Assembly: GCA_022495005.1 (NCBI GenBank)
Contig: JAGYXB010000200.1
Coordinates: 186,001 to 250,000, forward strand
Reading direction: 5' to 3'
DNA: 64,000 nt
DNA from: Rhyacophila brunnea
Lineage: Eukaryota; Arthropoda; Insecta; Trichoptera; Rhyacophilidae
Part shown: one piece after another, positions 58,958 to 64,000 of the stretch
How the letters are laid out: every line of letters starts with the position of its first letter
Numbering within the stretch: the stretch's first letter is position 1
Notes under the pieces: model-generated
What the model saw: the letters and a program-made list of their open reading frames with translations, nothing else
The model's database searches: none
What the model was told of the DNA's origin: nothing
Translations under genes and position numbers: made by a program

Positions 58958-59491
58958 CAGTAGCGAAAGTGGATGTAGGCCATTAAGATCCACTATAAAT
59001 AGTGCACATTAAACTTTGTTAGTCATACGTATTTGTTTTTATTGAACTAATACTACAATTTACAGATGGTGTTGGTTAGTTTTTAAAAGTCAATTTAATC
59101 CTGCCTAACCCAAGCCATAATAGTTTTGGGATATTTTGGGCGATACCACAAAATTGTGCACACTTTTCATTTAAACTTCTTTGTTTTCGTTGGAGTAAGG
59201 ATACATATTACACATATTGTTGGTTCATGAAATTAACTAATTAAATTCCTATAAAATATCTAAAGTTATGTATGATTTAACTGCATAATTTTAGATAATT
59301 TAAAGATAGACGAGTGTTTTATGGCTTAGTTTTCGCAGGGTTTAATTGCATTTAAAAAAATAACCAACGCTATCTGTAAACTGTAGTCTTATTTCAATGA
59401 AAATAAATACGTATGACTGACAAAATTTAATGTGCGCTATTTATGGGGGATCTTAGCAGCCTACCTCCACGTCCTCCACCCTTAGCCACTG
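58958..59491. mobile_element. hAT-type MITE, family M, copy 3 (534 bp)
   Basis: Ends CAGTAGCGAAAG and, inverted, CAGTGGCTAAGG, with long inverted arms containing CATTAAACTTTGTTAGTC and, inverted, its near match. Flanks ATATTTAC and ATATTAAT agree at 6 of 8 positions. The right arm has about 9 extra bases (near 59471) compared with copies 1 and 2. Confidence 0.82.
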
Positions 59492-59574
59492 ATATTAATT
59501 TACTATTATAATATAGTTGAATGTGCGTAGATCAACACCAATAACAACAATATGAACGAATAAATTAAAAGCAA

Positions 59575-60065
59575 GGTTAACAGGTGCTATAAACCTATAT
59601 AACTTTCCTAAAGTATCCTTAAATCATAGACATTATCAAGAAACACAAAAGTTTGCGTACATATATAAAATACTATTGAAACCAGTCCGTATTGTGCTAC
59701 GGTTCAGAGACATGGACATGTTTCGAGAATTTTACTACAAATTTTTGACTCAATATGCTAAGATTAAATCTGGTTACGTTATTATAATAATGTTATAATA
59801 ATGTAGTTAAATAATGAGCTATGCAAAAGAATCGGTAAGACTGAAGTCATCAGATTTCATTAGAGTTTGGCCACGTGATACAATACATTATGTTTAATGA
59901 TCCAGCAGGAAAAGAGTACGGATAGACTACGAATTTGGCTTCTTAATGAATATATTAAGAAGAAGAACGAAGGACCGGGCAGAGTGGAATAGTCTGTTTG
60001 AGATGGCTATGATTTGACCAAGGTTGTAGTGCCTAAGAAGAAGTGTGTATATAGTGTCTGAAGGT
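59575..60065 (+). pseudogene. RTE/jockey-type reverse-transcriptase C-terminal pseudogene
   Basis: Pieces of the conserved post-polymerase region appear in order but in changing frames: NRCY, SVLCYGSETWT, NELCKRIGKT, then RRRTKDRAEWNSL close to the end. (P)VLCYGSETW is highly characteristic of non-LTR reverse transcriptases, as is the A.DR.EW..L motif before the stop. Multiple frameshifts and stops make it inactive. Confidence 0.72.
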
Positions 60066-61144
60066 GCTGAAAGGCGACACCCGTATCGCTATAAATAATG
60101 ATTAAAATAGAATGGTGTAAGTATATCTATTAGAATTAAAATTAAAATTTCTTCTATTAGTGCCCTTAGTTGATCAAATTAATTTTTAAACGACTTTAGT
60201 TAAACATTATAAAATTATTATGGACAGATTTTTCAAGCTCAAAATTATTATTGTCTCACAAATAAAATAAAATTTATTAAAAAAAATATTGAAATACAAA
60301 AAATAAGATAATAAGTAATTTCAAAAAATTCTGCAAGTATTGCATTTGCATATCCCTTGTCTTATAAACTTCATTATCACTGTTTCTCAAAATGTATACG
60401 AGACAAAGGATATTTATTATGGCGGTAGAAAAAAACATGGCGTGAAAATAATTAGGCCGGTCACAGCCTGGGTAATTTGTTAAATTGCCTTTTTTTCGAA
60501 GGCGTCTTCTCTGCAAGCCTTTTTACAGAAATTAAATTATTAACACTTTGAGAAGATGTAAAAAATGTTTTTCTTTAAAAGAAACAAAAAAGATATAATA
60601 TGATTAATTTATTGTTTAACCATGTTATAAACATATTTTTCTTTTGAAATTACATCTGAAAATAGATAATAACATATTATCTCATATTTGCCTTCAAAAA
60701 GTATGTATCGTTTACTTGCTTTACATTATGACCGCATTAGATTAAAGATCCTAGATTTCAGTATGATACTGATTAATATTAATTTTGGTAAAAGAAGATA
60801 TTGATCGTAGGATTATATGTTATATCAATAGTCGATCTAGAGATTAAGAATTACCCAAATATATTTTAAAACGTTTTAAGAATATTTGAGAGGCATTGGG
60901 ATTAAACGAGTATAAGTATAATAATATAAGCTAAAATAAGTAATCACACAACTAAATACATAATTTATATTGGCGTGAATTAAAAATCACACTCTTAGCA
61001 TATTCGTTGAAAAAATATAAACATAATAATATATAAAAAAACCCCCTCCCATGAAAAGTGCTTGGGAACAATGTCTTTAAAGTGGATGTACTCATCTTGG
61101 TTATATATATATACACTCAATTATTATGAATGTACAAATTAAGT
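60066..61144. other. AT-rich unique DNA, nothing recognised
   Basis: A minus-strand 79-codon frame (60277-60516) has no recognised motif; the stretch is otherwise featureless. Confidence 0.45.
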
Positions 61145-61401
61145 CACGGCATCTATTTTATACACAAGACTGCTTTAGGCTAGGGTAGGTTTGTATCAAA
61201 ATGTTAGCACTTATTGTAACAATTACAATAAGTTAGCCATCTAAACAGTCAAAACTGTTTATCTCGCTCTAAAATTTAGCATAACCAAGAGAGGTGCAAT
61301 TAAAACATAGCACTCATTGTAACAATTACAACTAAGTGCTAATACTTCGATAAAAACCTACCCTAGCCGAAAGCAGTCTTGTGTATAGAATAGATGCGCT
61401 G
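61145..61401. mobile_element. Fold-back element, 257 bp, copy 2
   Basis: GCATCTATT-TATACACAAGAC and the core GGCTAGGGTAGGTTT, TTAGCACTTA and TTGTAACAATTACAA face their reverse complements across a loop of roughly 75 bases. The core and the outermost TCTATTCTATAC match the fold-back at 47333-47558, while the section between them is different. No coding content and no clear target duplication. Confidence 0.68.
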
Positions 61402-63764
61402 ATTTAAAAAAATCTGGAACTGAATAGTTCTTGTTATCTAAGTGATGTATGTAATTTGTATTTTGCGTCAAAAATATTAACCATGTACCATAATAAACCC
61501 ATTTATCTAAAAAAGAATAACCCTTTATCTTTAAAATAATAATCAATTATGAAATACTATCTTGTTCCATTCAATAATGCCATATTATTATTATGTTTAC
61601 AGAACTTGTAGTCTTTGGCGAAATTTTCGTAAAGGGTCCAATATTATAGATAGCAACGCTACTGTTTTAAAATCATCCGGTATAATATGAGATTGTTGTG
61701 CATTTTTAAAACTTTCGAGGTGAAAATAGTTTAAAAATCCAATATCACTAGATCGTTCGTGATGGAGATAGTTTTTGGAAGAAACCAAAACACGACAAGG
61801 GTTGTGGACGTTGTGGTAGTATACAAATGACATGGTTGAGTTTGTAACAATGCGAAGGTAGTAGGAAATTAAATTGCATATTTAAAATACATCATTGTAT
61901 TTCACTTAGCTTTTCTCAACTAACGACTTTCAGTTAGATCGTAAAATTTATTTTGCTTCTTTTCTGCCATATAAAAATAAAAATGTTACTATCAATATTT
62001 TTAAGGAAAAAATCATGGAAAATAAATATGTCTCAGAGAAGGTATATACTCATTTTTTAATACATCCTGTCTGGTCGTGACTTCCGATCCACGAGCGGAC
62101 TTCCGGCGGCCATGTTGCCTCGTAACGCCACAAGGTTATGACGCCGGTCAGAAAAATATTATTAAATCAGATATCAAGAACATACCGATTTTTATAATGC
62201 AAAAATAATTATTTACACACTGCCCCACGTTGCTCTCCAGAATCATTTTTTTTTTGAGAACACTTTTTAATGAATAAGTCAAGTATATTATAATATATTC
62301 TATAAAAATATAAAGATAAGGCTTGTCATTAAATACAAACTGTCTGGTGGGGCCAATTATGGTCGTTTTAATCCCTATATTTCCCATCTACCTAAAATTC
62401 TTAGTTATTGTTGCAAATCCAGGCGACTACCAATTACGGGTCATCAGTCAACCGTGATTGAATAACAGGCAGTTACTTCAAGACAACGATAGCGTATAGA
62501 CTTGTTATAGCTTTACCGTCGTTTAATGAGTAATTTTATTGTAAGCATACAGACTGATTCAAAAAGTTAAATGTAAACCACTAGCGTGTCCAGTACAACC
62601 GTCGTAGAAACTATAATTCTATTTGAATTTATATGTATTTTTACGACTATTAACGATATCAGACAATACGTTGTTCATTACAAAATCAACCGAACATATG
62701 GTTGTATTACTTCGCCGTGGTGAACAATAAAGTGGATCAATGGTCCTAAAGATAAACATATCGAAGACAAATCATAGATCGTAACGATACTCTGGAATAA
62801 TACAGTCGACTATTGAAGGACGTAGATCTCGTCATCAGTTTAAAGGCCCACATGCTCAGCGTAGGTCATAATGGAGTTTTTATGGTATTTTCAGAGCATA
62901 ACCCTGGACATTCCTTAAACGTTGTAGATGTAGATAATCTATTTATATAATTTTGAAGCCTTATTATCCTTTATATTTATTTTAAACATTTGATGACTGC
63001 ATATTATTATTATTACATAAAATAGTATTCTTTTAAACCTCTCGCTCTAATGTTTTAGAACATAGTCATATTTCAGTACATCCGTGTGCAGTGGTGTTAG
63101 GACACCAGGATTGGAAACTATTCCTCGCACTAACAAGCAAAAAAATGTGACAGTAAATATGATTTTGAGATAACCATTGTGAAAGTCGTTATTATTGTGC
63201 CTCGTCCCTCTCCGTACCATAGTATTTTCAAGTGTATTTTAAATAATTATTTGATACTAAACTAAAATTGGTAGCTATATTATAATATAAAAATAAAAAA
63301 GACTATTAGATTTGTTGTTAAATAAAATACTCAGTGGCTAGTAATTTGGTGGCGAATATTCAAACAGGTAGAGCGTCGGTCGGTTGTGGCTCCACTGTGC
63401 AATTTCCTTAATTTGTTTTAAAATGTCAACCGCGTCGAAACCTCAACGTCGCTTTCCCTCGTAGAACGCAAAACCGAAACGAGATTAGCTTAAATCACCT
63501 CGATCGGTTACTAGTCGTGGTTACGTAATTAATTAATACCCACTTTTACAAATCTGTATGATTTTTAAGAAATAATTAACTAACAACATATTGATTAATT
63601 TATTCAACTGCTTAAAAGCCTTAACATATCAAATAGGTCATTATTTTTTGGTGTTTACGATCCTAATAATATTAATATGAATACAGATATCAACAAACGC
63701 ATAGAGGGATTAAATTTTTTTAAATTTATTATCCATTTAGTTTTGTTATTGTTAATTTGCGCCT
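61402..63764. other. Mostly unique DNA with one promoter-like motif
   Basis: ACTTCCGG followed by GGCGGCCATGTTG at 62099-62117 resembles an ETS site beside a YY1-type site, a pairing seen at some animal promoters. No transcript or frame supports a gene there. The rest is A/T-rich. Confidence 0.35.
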
Positions 63765-63944
63765 GCCAATTACCTACGTGGTCGCAGCCATGATTTATTC
63801 TGGATCGGAACCGTTTCTTCGTGTCAAGCTTATCAGGCACCATTAGCGAGGGGTGCAAGATTAGTAAATGCGCTCCCTAAAGACATAGACATTTTCTGTG
63901 ATGTACTTTGCATTTTGTTTTTGAAACTTTATTTAACTGTGTAA
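63765..63944 (+). pseudogene. Non-LTR retrotransposon 3' remnant
   Basis: From 63837 one frame reads APLARGARLVNALPKDIDIF and then CDVLCILFLKLYLTV before TAA (63942-63944). A..LVNALP.DI...  ..FK..LK.YL is the closing segment of jockey/CR1-type reverse-transcriptase proteins. Upstream bases continue the similarity in other frames. The RT core is not in the window on the 5' side, so the copy is truncated. Confidence 0.65.
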
Positions 63945-64000
63945 AATTGTATGTTTTTTGTTTTCAAAATTTTATTTTTCTAAATTAAGTTGTACTTAAG

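Noticed and set aside
63655..63858. 67-codon minus-strand frame
   Set aside because: Overlaps the plus-strand ARLVNALPKDIDIF segment, which is a recognised retrotransposon end; the minus frame has no motif.

Overview
The window looks like intergenic or intronic nuclear DNA of an arthropod, most likely an insect. The DNA is strongly A+T rich, and no open frame exceeds about 100 codons. There are no bacterial-style operons or ribosome binding sites. The interspersed elements are eukaryotic: tRNA-derived SINEs, 3' ends of non-LTR retrotransposons, hAT-type non-autonomous DNA transposons with 8-bp target duplications, and Helitron-like elements. The repeat style suits a moth or butterfly or a hemipteran, but I cannot name the species. 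I find no intact protein-coding host gene. The one convincing functional gene is a tRNA-Asn(GUU) at 56476-56547 on the minus strand, with a T-run terminator.

Layout. 1-8.7 kb: a hAT-like element (1128-1779), retroposon fragments and the first copy of a three-copy hAT MITE (6484-7012). 8.7-32 kb: unique AT-rich DNA sprinkled with SINEs, a tRNA-like repeat family, a 50-bp-arm inverted-repeat element (18738-19178) and three dead reverse-transcriptase C-termini on the minus strand (24.1, 25.3 and 30.3 kb). 32-41 kb: four inverted-repeat elements (32297-33158, 36329-38105, 39079-39490, 40483-41052) and the second MITE copy. 37-45 kb: three 3' ends of one jockey-like retrotransposon in the same orientation, and a TA-flanked transposon carrying two nested retroposon pieces. 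47.3-55.1 kb: the most striking region, a 226-bp near-perfect fold-back followed by two head-to-tail, nearly identical Helitron-like elements of 3.4 and 4.0 kb. Each carries an array of CAGTGTTGCCA-ended mini-transposons and a minisatellite that seems to derive from a retrotransposon 3' end. 55-64 kb: more retroposon remnants, the tRNA gene, a hAT element with a perfect 8-bp target duplication, the third MITE copy and a second fold-back.

The pieces do not form a pathway. They record successive insertions, with several nesting relationships that can be read in order. All family names rest on motifs I could read by eye; no database search was run.
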